Positions 1 to 5,765 of a DNA stretch of 12,188 nt are shown here, piece by piece. Below the pieces are notes generated by a model. It did not search any database and was not told the DNA's origin. It saw only the letters and a list, made by a program, of their open reading frames with translations. A program made the position numbers and the translations under genes. The stretch lies in the NCBI GenBank assembly GCA_937958665.1, contig CALGNM010000307.1:1-12188 (forward strand), given 5' to 3'. The DNA is from an uncultured bacterium. Its GTDB lineage: Bacteria; Edwardsbacteria; AC1; EtOH8. How positions within the stretch are numbered: the first letter of the stretch is position 1; each line of letters opens with the position of its first letter.

Positions 1-16
1 GATCCATTTTATTCAT
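1..16 (-). CDS. Start of an unidentified gene downstream of murA (partial)
   Basis: Reading leftward there is an ATG at 16-14, followed by codons for M-N-K-M-D before the window ends. Just upstream on the minus strand (about 18-28) is a purine-rich stretch, AGGGGAGGGGCG, a plausible ribosome binding site with short spacing. A second in-frame ATG at 7-5 is an alternative start. The gene would follow murA in the same direction. Only five codons are visible, so no function can be given. Confidence 0.35.
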
Positions 17-85
17 CGCCCCTCCCCTGTATTCATTTTCTGATTTCCCCTCATCAGCAGAACCCTATTGCTGATTGCCCGGCTT

Positions 86-1360
86 TCAGGTTGTCATTGG
101 TTCGTGCACCCGCCTTATTTTGGCCCCCAGTTTCTTCAGCTTGCGCTCCCAACTCTCGTAGCCCCGGTCAAGATGATAGACCCGGTTGACCTCGGTCCGG
201 CCCTCGGCCTTGAGGCCGGCTATCACCAGGGCTGCCGCGGCCCGCAGGTCGGAGCCCATCACCGGAGCCCCGGTCAGCTGGGGCAGACCCCGGACCACGG
301 CGCTCTTGCCCTCGATCTTGATGTCGGCCCCCAGCCGCTGGAGCTCCAGAACGTGCATGAATCGGTTCTCAAAGATGGTTTCGGTCAGCACCGAGATGCC
401 GCTGGAGACTGTCATCAGGGCCATCAACTGGGGCTGCATATCGGTGGGGAATCCCGGATAGGGGGCTACCGCCAGATCCAGGGGCTTGAGCCGGCGGCGG
501 GCCTCCACCGTCACCAGGCCGTCCCCGGCCGCCACCCGGACCCCCATGGCCCGGAAGGCCTCGATCACCGCCCCCAGATGGTCCGGCCGGCAGTCCTCGA
601 TGGTCAGGCAGCCCCCGCTGATGGCCGCGGCCGCCATCAGCGAGCCGACTTCGATCCGGTCCGGGATCAACCGGGTTTGGGACGGCTGCAATTCCGCCAC
701 CCCCTCAATGCTGATCACCGGCGTCCCCGCCCCGCTGACCGAGGCCCCCATGGCATTGAGCATCTCGGCCGTGGCCTCCACCTCCGGTTCCCGGGCGGCC
801 GACTCGATGACGGTGGTGCCCCTGGCTAGGCAGGCGGCCATCATCACGTTGATGGTGGCCCCCACCGAGGCGCCATGGGAGCCGGCCAGGTCGATCCGGG
901 CCCCTTTCAGCTGTTTGGCCTGGGCCTCCACGTAGCCGTGGACGATCTGGATCCTGGCACCCAGGGCCTCCATCCCCTTCAAGTGAAGGTCGATGGGCCG
1001 GGCCCCGATGGAACAGCCTCCGGGCAGGGACACCCTGGCCCGCCCGAACCGGGCCAGCAAGGGGCCCAGTACATAGTAGGAGGCCCGCATCTGCTTGACT
1101 ATCTCGTATTCGGCCTGGCATTTGAGCTTGTCCGGCACCCGGATCGCCATCCGGCCATCCCCGAACTCGGCCTGGGCCCCCAGCCTGGTCAGCAGGCGCC
1201 GCATGGTCCGCACGTCCATCACATTGGGGACGTTGGTCAGCACCGATTCCCCGGGGGCCAGCAGGCAGGCGGCCAAGGCCGGCAGGGCGGCATTCTTGGC
1301 CCCGGAGGCCCGGACCGTCCCCTGGAGGGCACGCCCCCCCTCGATCACGAATTTATCCAT
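86..1360 (-). CDS. murA: UDP-N-acetylglucosamine 1-carboxyvinyltransferase (MurA)
   Basis: Cytoplasmic enzyme that transfers enolpyruvate from phosphoenolpyruvate to UDP-N-acetylglucosamine, the first committed step of peptidoglycan synthesis. The 424-residue length is normal for the family. Visible hallmarks are the GAKNAALP motif with Lys22, Arg92, the PGGCSIGARP loop with Cys116 (the residue alkylated by fosfomycin in E. coli MurA) and Arg121, Asp307 in FPTDMQPQ, and Arg399 in LDRGYE. All are at or within two residues of the E. coli positions, and no key residue is missing. The start at 1360 is supported by AGGGAGG a few bases upstream. It follows the small zinc-ribbon gene by 54 bases on the same strand. 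It has no evident functional link to the hydrogenase cluster; the two are simply adjacent. Because Cys116 is kept, the enzyme should be of the fosfomycin-sensitive type, which is an inference from family knowledge. Confidence 0.97.
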   Translation of the reverse strand: MDKFVIEGGRALQGTVRASGAKNAALPALAACLLAPGESVLTNVPNVMDVRTMRRLLTRLGAQAEFGDGRMAIRVPDKLKCQAEYEIVKQMRASYYVLGPLLARFGRARVSLPGGCSIGARPIDLHLKGMEALGARIQIVHGYVEAQAKQLKGARIDLAGSHGASVGATINVMMAACLARGTTVIESAAREPEVEATAEMLNAMGASVSGAGTPVISIEGVAELQPSQTRLIPDRIEVGSLMAAAAISGGCLTIEDCRPDHLGAVIEAFRAMGVRVAAGDGLVTVEARRRLKPLDLAVAPYPGFPTDMQPQLMALMTVSSGISVLTETIFENRFMHVLELQRLGADIKIEGKSAVVRGLPQLTGAPVMGSDLRAAAALVIAGLKAEGRTEVNRVYHLDRGYESWERKLKKLGAKIRRVHEPMTT

Positions 1361-1414
1361 GCGCCTCCCTTTAATTCAGCGACGCTGCGGGTTGGAGGAT
1401 GCCCGACAACAGGG

Positions 1415-1594
1415 TCATTTCTTGTCCCCGGGGATCGGCTCGGCCTCATCTATCAGCATCACCGGGATATCGTCCTTGATGTTGTAGCCCAGCCGGCAGG
1501 TCCAGCATATCAGCTTGAGCTCCTGGGGCCGGTATTCCAGTTCGCCCTTACACTTGGGGCAGGCTAAAATCTCCAGCAATTTCGGATCCAACAT
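1415..1594 (-). CDS. Small UPF0434/Trm112-like zinc-ribbon protein
   Basis: Short gene of 59 residues. The protein begins MLDPKLLEILACPKCKGELE, and a second CxxC pair (C30-W-T-C33) comes 15 residues after the first (C12-P-K-C15). A glycine-tyrosine turn and an IPVMLIDEAE segment complete the pattern. This matches the bacterial YcaR/UPF0434 relatives of Trm112, about 60-residue proteins that bind one zinc. Trm112 itself is an activator subunit of methyltransferases in eukaryotes and archaea; the bacterial role is poorly defined, so I give none. The ATG at 1594 has GGGAGG seven bases upstream. It sits between the protease gene (55-base gap) and murA (54-base gap), all in one direction, so co-transcription is possible. 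Confidence 0.85.
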   Translation of the reverse strand: MLDPKLLEILACPKCKGELEYRPQELKLICWTCRLGYNIKDDIPVMLIDEAEPIPGDKK

Positions 1595-1649
1595 TTAACA
1601 TCCTCCCTTGTTTTGGTGTGCCTTAAATATAGGATGGCTGGGCCGGCCA

Positions 1650-2180
1650 TTACCCGGCCGGGATTTCCGCACTGGGCAGGCCGTACTTCTCCCGCAGGGA
1701 GCGGTCGAGGAATCTGGCTATCAGCTTGACGCTCTCCGCCACCTCCCGGCTCATCGAGGCCTCCAAGTGTATCCGCCCGGCCTGGATGCCCAGGGCGATG
1801 ACCCGGGACCCGGCCACCTTCTCCAGATAGCTGCCCAGGAATGACAGCGGCATGGTGTGGGTTGAATGCATCATGGAGTGCATGTCGCGATGGTCCAGAA
1901 AGGCGACTTCCCCCACTGGCCGGGACATGTCGGCGGCATCGATGAATATCACCAAGTCGGGCTTCCGCTGGCGCACCAGCCCGGAGAAATTTTCGGGGTT
2001 GGTGCCCGCCACAAAGATCTCCAGCCTGTCGTCCAGAGGGCACCCCTGCATCATCATCCTTAAGTCGCGGGCCGCCAGCGAGCCGGCGGCGTCATCACCC
2101 ATCATTTCGTTGCCGATGCCGAAAATCACCACCTTGCCGGCCCCGGCCAAGGCCTGGCCCAGCTGTTCCCGCCAGTCCAT
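1650..2180 (-). CDS. hycI: HycI-type [NiFe]-hydrogenase maturation endopeptidase
   Basis: Protein of 176 residues of the hydrogenase maturation protease family (HycI/HybD type). These enzymes recognise nickel in the immature large subunit and remove its C-terminal peptide. The N-terminal strand VVIFGIGNEMMGDDAAG (residues 17-33) is the family signature and carries Glu25. The DAADMSRPVG segment (81-90) and STHTMPLSFL (106-115, with His108) correspond to the other two metal-contacting regions described for HybD (an Asp and a His). It is somewhat longer than HycI, with a C-terminal helix ending EKYGLPSAEIPAG. The start has GGGAGG six bases upstream. It follows the NuoI-like gene after a 67-base gap containing a stem-loop. 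Its likely substrate is the large subunit encoded at 3610-4800, which keeps a 35-residue tail. Confidence 0.93.
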   Translation of the reverse strand: MDWREQLGQALAGAGKVVIFGIGNEMMGDDAAGSLAARDLRMMMQGCPLDDRLEIFVAGTNPENFSGLVRQRKPDLVIFIDAADMSRPVGEVAFLDHRDMHSMMHSTHTMPLSFLGSYLEKVAGSRVIALGIQAGRIHLEASMSREVAESVKLIARFLDRSLREKYGLPSAEIPAG

Positions 2181-2202
2181 AACGCCCTCCCTTATGCATA
2201 AA

Positions 2203-2229
2203 ATGGCCGGACAAATAATGCCCGACCAT
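2203..2229 (-). terminator. Stem-loop between the NuoI-like and protease genes (possible weak terminator)
   Basis: On the minus strand the RNA would form a 10-pair stem from AUGGUCGGGC and GUCCGGCCAU with a 7-base loop. All ten positions pair if two G-U wobbles are counted. It is followed by UUU and then mixed sequence, so the U-tract is short. It could be a weak intrinsic terminator, an attenuator that lowers protease expression relative to the structural genes, or an mRNA 3'-end stabiliser. The sequence does not decide between these. Confidence 0.4.
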
Positions 2230-2247
2230 CTTCAAACCCGCCTTGGG

Positions 2248-2628
2248 CTATTTGTAAGTCAACTTCAGCGCGCCCCGGTCGAAGGCGGCGTCCTCGAATT
2301 CGGTGTCCATATGGATGGCCTTCTTGGGGCAGACCTCGGCGCACTGGGCGCAGTGCGAGCAGCGGTCCAGGTAGAATGTCATGGAAAACCGCTTGGTCAC
2401 CTTGCCGGCCTCATCGGTGGACTCCGATTCCTTGTGGATCTCCAGGGCCTCGGACGGGCAGTCCCGGACGCACATCTGGCAGCCGATGCACAAATTGGGG
2501 TCCATCACCGGCTTGCCCCGGAACCCCTTGGGCACCCCGATCTTTTGGAAGGGATATTGGACGGTGGCCGGCTTTTTAAACAGGTGCCGCAGCACCTCGG
2601 GCAGCATCGCTCCTAATCTCAGGCTCAT
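2248..2628 (-). CDS. Hydrogenase ferredoxin-like subunit with two [4Fe-4S] clusters (NuoI-like)
   Basis: Protein of 126 residues. Residues 47-57 (C47, C50, C53, followed by C57-P) and 90-100 (C90, C93, C96, followed by C100-P) are two complete CxxCxxCxxxCP motifs, each for one [4Fe-4S] cluster. The N-terminal 40 residues include VLRHLFKKPATVQYPF, the amphipathic lead typical of NuoI and MbhN-type subunits that sits against the membrane arm. The expected role is to carry electrons from ferredoxin to the small-subunit cluster. I chose the ATG at 2628, which overlaps the NuoH-like stop codon in an ATGA and has AAGGGG upstream. A longer frame extending to 2793 runs inside the NuoH-like gene and has no family similarity. 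It is the last structural gene of the hydrogenase cluster before the protease. Confidence 0.93.
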   Translation of the reverse strand: MSLRLGAMLPEVLRHLFKKPATVQYPFQKIGVPKGFRGKPVMDPNLCIGCQMCVRDCPSEALEIHKESESTDEAGKVTKRFSMTFYLDRCSHCAQCAEVCPKKAIHMDTEFEDAAFDRGALKLTYK

Positions 2629-3596
2629 TGCAGATACCCCTTCAAGAAGATTACGATTACCAGCTGCAGCAGGGCCAGCGGGGCCAGCCATTTCCAGCTG
2701 AAGGATACCATCTGGTCGATCCGGATCCGGGCGGTCACCGAGCGCATGGCCGCCAGGATAAAGACGATGGCCAGGGTCTTGACCACAAACCACAGGAAGC
2801 CAGGGATCAGGCCGCCGGGGAAGCCCCCCAGGAACAGGGCGGCGATCATTCCCGCCCCCACCACCATCTGGATGTCGGCCAGCAGGCGGAACATGGCCAG
2901 CTTGCGGCCCGAATACTCGGTGAAGGCCCCGCCCACCACCTCGGTCTCAGCGTGGGGGATGTCGAACGGCACCCGCTCCAGCTTGGCCTGAAGGCAGATC
3001 ACCGCCACCACGAAGCCGAAGACGTTGATTAGCAGGTGCCAGGGATTGGCCTGGTAGTAGGCTGCGATCTCGGCCATCCGCCAGCTGCCGGCCATCACCG
3101 CCGGGGACAGGATGGCCAGGAACATCGGGACCTCGTAGGCGAACAGCAGGGTCAGCACCCGCACCCCGCCGATGGCGGCGTACATGCTGGCCGAGGCCCA
3201 TCCGGCCAGAAAATAGGCGAAGGTGGGCAGGGACAGCAGGTAGGCCAGCACGATGATGTCGCCCTGGAAGGAGGTGGCCGACTGGACAGCGGAGCTGAAG
3301 TGCCAGACCGGCAGCAGCAGGCCGGCGGTCAGCACCGAGGCCAGGGCCAGGGCCGGCACGGCATTGAACATCTTGGCGTCGGCCTCGGCCGGGACGATGT
3401 CCTCCTTGGCCATCAACTTGACGAAGTCGGCGATGGGCTGGAGGATCCCATGGCTGCCGGTGTGCATCGGCCCCATCCGGTTCTGGAACTTGGCGTACAG
3501 CTTCCGGTCCACCCATTCCACAAAGGTGGAATATACGAACAGGAACAGCAGGCCGGGGTAGACCAGCAGATACAGGAATATTTTAAGTATGTCCAT
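2625..3596 (-). CDS. nuoH: Membrane-anchor subunit of group 4 hydrogenase (NuoH/complex I subunit 1-like)
   Basis: Integral membrane protein of 323 residues with about eight hydrophobic segments. It links the catalytic arm to the ion-pumping arm and is the counterpart of NuoH in complex I, MbhM and HycD. Signatures are RKLYAKFQNRMGP (31-43), ILQPIADFVKLMAKEDI (51-67), AYEVP with Glu155, and ERVPFDIPHAETEVVGG (207-223) followed by FTEYSGRKLAMFRL. In the last motif the first acidic residue of the usual PEAE is replaced by His215, and Asp30 stands where VERK is usual in the N-terminal motif. The start at 3596 has AAAGGGG upstream. It is separated by 13 bases from the large-subunit gene and overlaps the NuoI-like start by four bases. 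Confidence 0.95.
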   Translation of the reverse strand: MDILKIFLYLLVYPGLLFLFVYSTFVEWVDRKLYAKFQNRMGPMHTGSHGILQPIADFVKLMAKEDIVPAEADAKMFNAVPALALASVLTAGLLLPVWHFSSAVQSATSFQGDIIVLAYLLSLPTFAYFLAGWASASMYAAIGGVRVLTLLFAYEVPMFLAILSPAVMAGSWRMAEIAAYYQANPWHLLINVFGFVVAVICLQAKLERVPFDIPHAETEVVGGAFTEYSGRKLAMFRLLADIQMVVGAGMIAALFLGGFPGGLIPGFLWFVVKTLAIVFILAAMRSVTARIRIDQMVSFSWKWLAPLALLQLVIVIFLKGYLQ

Positions 3597-3609
3597 CTTA
3601 ACCCCTTTA

Positions 3610-4800
3610 TTATAGCTTTATGCCGCGTTTGCGGTGGAACTCGATCCCGTAGCGCCTCAGGCCCTCCCAGTCCATCACCTGCTCGGTGCCCTTCCGGACG
3701 TCGGAGATCACCGCCATCCGGTCGGTGCAGGACAGGCAGGGGTCGATGGCCGCCATCACGATGGGGATGTCAGCCACGTAGCCGCCCCTCAGCATGTAGA
3801 GGGTGGCCGGCCAGTTGGCCAGGGTGGGAGCCCTCACCTTCACCCGGTCCGGCTTATCGCTGCCGTTGGAACGGATGTAGTGGATGCACTCGCCCCGCTG
3901 GGCCTCGGCCCGGCTGACCACCTCGCCCTCCGGCACCTTGCGGGGGGCCTTGACCCGGATCTCTCCGGCCGGCAGGTTCTTCAGGATGAACTCGCAGATG
4001 TTGTAGGACTCCATCAGCTCCTTGGCCCGAACCACCACCCGGGCCAGCACATCGCCCCCCTCGTCGGTGACTATGTTGAACGGAATATGCTCGCCGAACC
4101 CGGCGTAGGGATCGTCCTTGCGGACGTCGAAGTCCACCCCGGAGGCCCGGGTGGTGGGTCCGGCGGCGTTCAGCTCCAGGGCCTTCTCCTTGGGCAGCTT
4201 GCCCACTCCGGCGATCCGGGCCACCAGGGTCGGCTCGGTGGCCCCGATATTCAGATAGTAGGGGGTGCGGGCCTTAAGGGCGGCGATGCCCTCCAGGGCC
4301 TTTTTGATCTGCATCTCATCAAGATCCCGGCGCACCCCGCCGAAGGTCTGCATCCCGTAGTTGACCCGGTTGCCGGAGATCATCTCCAAAATGTCCTCCA
4401 CGATCTCCCGGTCCCGCCAGGTGTACATGAAGAAGGTGTCGAAGCCCACCTCATGCCCGGCCACCCCCAGCCACAGCAGGTGGGAATGAACCCGTTCCAG
4501 CTCTCCCATCAGGCAGCGGATGAACAGGCCCCGCTTGGGCGGTTCGATGCCCATCAGCTTCTCCACCCCCTGGGCGAAGACGGTCATGTGGACGTTGGAG
4601 CAGATGCCGCAGACCCGCTCCAGCATGTACAGGTCCTGGATGTAGGTCCGCTCCTCGCAGCCCTTCTCGATGCCCCGGTGGTTGTAGCCCAGCCTCAGGT
4701 CGGCGTCCACCACCGTCTCCCCGTCCACCATGAAGCGGAAGGAGGTCGGCTCCTTGAGGGCCGGATGCTGGGGCCCCACCGGCAGTATGAATGTGCTCAT
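3610..4800 (-). CDS. Group 4 [NiFe]-hydrogenase large (catalytic) subunit, NuoD/HycE-like
   Basis: Catalytic subunit of 396 residues that binds the Ni-Fe centre and interconverts protons and H2. The first metal motif is ERVCGICSNVH (Cys64 and Cys67), the second is DPCLSCTDR (Cys355 and Cys358). All four ligands are present, whereas complex I NuoD lacks them. Further family signatures are GPQHPALKEP at the N terminus, LGYNHRGIEKGCEERTYIQ (37-55), and the IRSNGSDKPDRVKVRAPT segment. A 35-residue tail follows Arg361 and begins MAVISDVRKG. In HycE the equivalent Arg-Met bond is cut after nickel insertion, so Arg361/Met362 is the predicted cleavage point here. The start at 4800 overlaps the NuoC-like stop in an ATGA and has AAAGGAG upstream; a start at 4866 would add 22 unrelated residues. 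Confidence 0.96.
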   Translation of the reverse strand: MSTFILPVGPQHPALKEPTSFRFMVDGETVVDADLRLGYNHRGIEKGCEERTYIQDLYMLERVCGICSNVHMTVFAQGVEKLMGIEPPKRGLFIRCLMGELERVHSHLLWLGVAGHEVGFDTFFMYTWRDREIVEDILEMISGNRVNYGMQTFGGVRRDLDEMQIKKALEGIAALKARTPYYLNIGATEPTLVARIAGVGKLPKEKALELNAAGPTTRASGVDFDVRKDDPYAGFGEHIPFNIVTDEGGDVLARVVVRAKELMESYNICEFILKNLPAGEIRVKAPRKVPEGEVVSRAEAQRGECIHYIRSNGSDKPDRVKVRAPTLANWPATLYMLRGGYVADIPIVMAAIDPCLSCTDRMAVISDVRKGTEQVMDWEGLRRYGIEFHRKRGIKL

Positions 4801-5258
4801 TCTATGGCTCCTTTCTCCCGGTTGTACTTCCAGTCCTTGCGCAGGGGATAGACGCCCTGGGGCCATTCCTCGGGCAGGACCAGCGGCCGCATATCGGAGT
4901 GGCCCTCGAAGGTGATGCCCACCAGGTCGTGGACCTCCCTTTCGTAGAAGACGGCCCCGGGATAGACCACGGTGGCGGTGGGCAGCACCGGGTTGTTCCG
5001 GTCGGTCTGCAGCCGCAGGGTCAGGGACATGCCGTTCTGGGCGAAATGGTAGAGGGCCTCCAGCTTGTCGCCGGTGTCCCGCCCGGTGATGGTGGACAGG
5101 TGGTAGAATCCGGCCTTCTCCTTGAGCACCCGGCAGGCCTCAACGGCATCGGCCTTGTCCACCCACAGCGTCATCCGGCGGGGGAAGGGATTGGTCAGCT
5201 CCCTGATCTTGCCCTTCAATCCATCCTCCAGGGTCTTTTTTATCTCCTCAAAGGTCAT
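4797..5258 (-). CDS. NuoC-like (30 kDa) subunit of group 4 hydrogenase
   Basis: Peripheral subunit of 153 residues with no metal ligands. It scaffolds the large and small subunits, as NuoC does in complex I or the N-terminal half of HycE in formate hydrogenlyase. The family signature occupies residues 99-132: YPGAVFYEREVHDLVGITF and then GHSDMRPLVLPEEW. The C-terminal YPLRKDW (137-143) is also typical. The protein is shorter than complex I NuoC and starts directly in the alpha/beta domain, which is normal for hydrogenase versions. The ATG at 5258 has AGGAGAAAG upstream. It is followed without a gap by the large-subunit gene, consistent with translational coupling. Confidence 0.93.
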   Translation of the reverse strand: MTFEEIKKTLEDGLKGKIRELTNPFPRRMTLWVDKADAVEACRVLKEKAGFYHLSTITGRDTGDKLEALYHFAQNGMSLTLRLQTDRNNPVLPTATVVYPGAVFYEREVHDLVGITFEGHSDMRPLVLPEEWPQGVYPLRKDWKYNREKGAIE

Positions 5259-5270
5259 TTCTTTCTCCTG

Positions 5271-5298
5271 TATTCAGTATTCAGTATCCTGTATACCG
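5271..5298. repeat. Degenerate heptamer tandem repeat upstream of the NuoC-like gene
   Basis: Four consecutive 7-base units: TATTCAG, TATTCAG, TATCCTG, TATACCG. The first two are identical and the others diverge. It fills most of the gap between the NuoB-like and NuoC-like genes, just ahead of the ribosome binding site. It is short and may simply reflect replication slippage. Confidence 0.5.
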
Positions 5299-5307
5299 TG
5301 AATATTG

Positions 5308-5739
5308 TTAACCGTTCTTAAGAGCCCCCAGCAGCTTGGCCACCCCGTCGATGATGGCGTCGGGCTTGGCGGCGCAGCCGGGCACATAGGCATTGACCGG
5401 AATCACCTTGTCCACCCCCTCCAGCACGTTGTAGCAGCCCCGAAAGACGTTGCCCGAGCAGGCGCAGGCCCCCACCGCCACCACGAACTTGGGCTCGGCC
5501 ATCTGCTCGTAGATCCTCTTCAGCCGGGCGGCCTGCTGGCGGGTGACCGCGCCGGTGCAGACCAGGACATCGGCGTGGCGGGGGGTCCCTTTCAGCAGGA
5601 CCCCGAAGCGCTCCAGGTCGAACCTGGGCATCAGCGCGGCCAGGGTTTCGATATCGCAGCCGTTGCAGGCCCCGCTGTTGAAATGGAGCACCCAGGGCGA
5701 TGACACCCGGGACCATTTGACGAGTTTTTCTAAAGCCAT
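5308..5739 (-). CDS. Group 4 [NiFe]-hydrogenase small subunit (NuoB-like)
   Basis: Protein of 143 residues that holds the proximal [4Fe-4S] cluster passing electrons to the Ni-Fe site. The expected ligands are visible: Cys25 and Cys28 in SGACNGCDIE, Cys92 in GACACSGNVF and Cys122 in VPGCAAKPDAI. The spaced CxxC arrangement is that of hydrogenases; complex I NuoB has adjacent cysteines at this point. The third motif normally reads GCPPRPEAI, so the Pro-Pro replaced by Ala-Ala is unusual. Like Ech and Hyc small subunits it lacks a Tat signal and acts on the cytoplasmic side. The start at 5739 has AAGGA upstream, within AT-rich sequence. Its upstream neighbour is the T9SS-type secreted protein gene, 26 bases away, rather than the NuoA-like gene. 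Confidence 0.95.
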   Translation of the reverse strand: MALEKLVKWSRVSSPWVLHFNSGACNGCDIETLAALMPRFDLERFGVLLKGTPRHADVLVCTGAVTRQQAARLKRIYEQMAEPKFVVAVGACACSGNVFRGCYNVLEGVDKVIPVNAYVPGCAAKPDAIIDGVAKLLGALKNG

Positions 5740-5765
5740 AATTATATCCTTATTTTTATTAAAAT

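Noticed and set aside
53-75. Seven-base inverted repeat ATCAGCA/TGCTGAT after murA as a terminator
   Set aside because: On the minus strand no U-tract follows the stem, and it overlaps the leader of the next gene. It is too weak to call.
86-1567. Long plus-strand open frames over murA and the zinc-ribbon gene
   Set aside because: The products are low-complexity, Gly/Pro/His-rich mirrors of GC-rich coding DNA on the other strand and match no family.
1641-1659. GGCCGG/CCGGCC stem at the end of the protease gene
   Set aside because: Only six pairs, overlapping the stop codon and without a U-tract. Such stems are expected by chance in GC-rich DNA.
3634-4851. 405-residue plus-strand open frame opposite the large-subunit gene
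   Set aside because: It is antisense to a gene with unmistakable catalytic motifs, its composition (HPVGAGQ-type repeats) is typical of a shadow frame, and it has no domain signature.
5271-5298. CRISPR-like repeat
   Set aside because: The units are only seven bases, contiguous and degenerate, with no spacers or cas genes in the window.
3610-5739. Assignment of the cluster to ordinary respiratory complex I (NuoBCD)
   Set aside because: The NuoD-like protein has all four Ni-Fe cysteines with a cleavable tail, the NuoB-like protein has the hydrogenase CxxC form, and a hydrogenase protease is adjacent.
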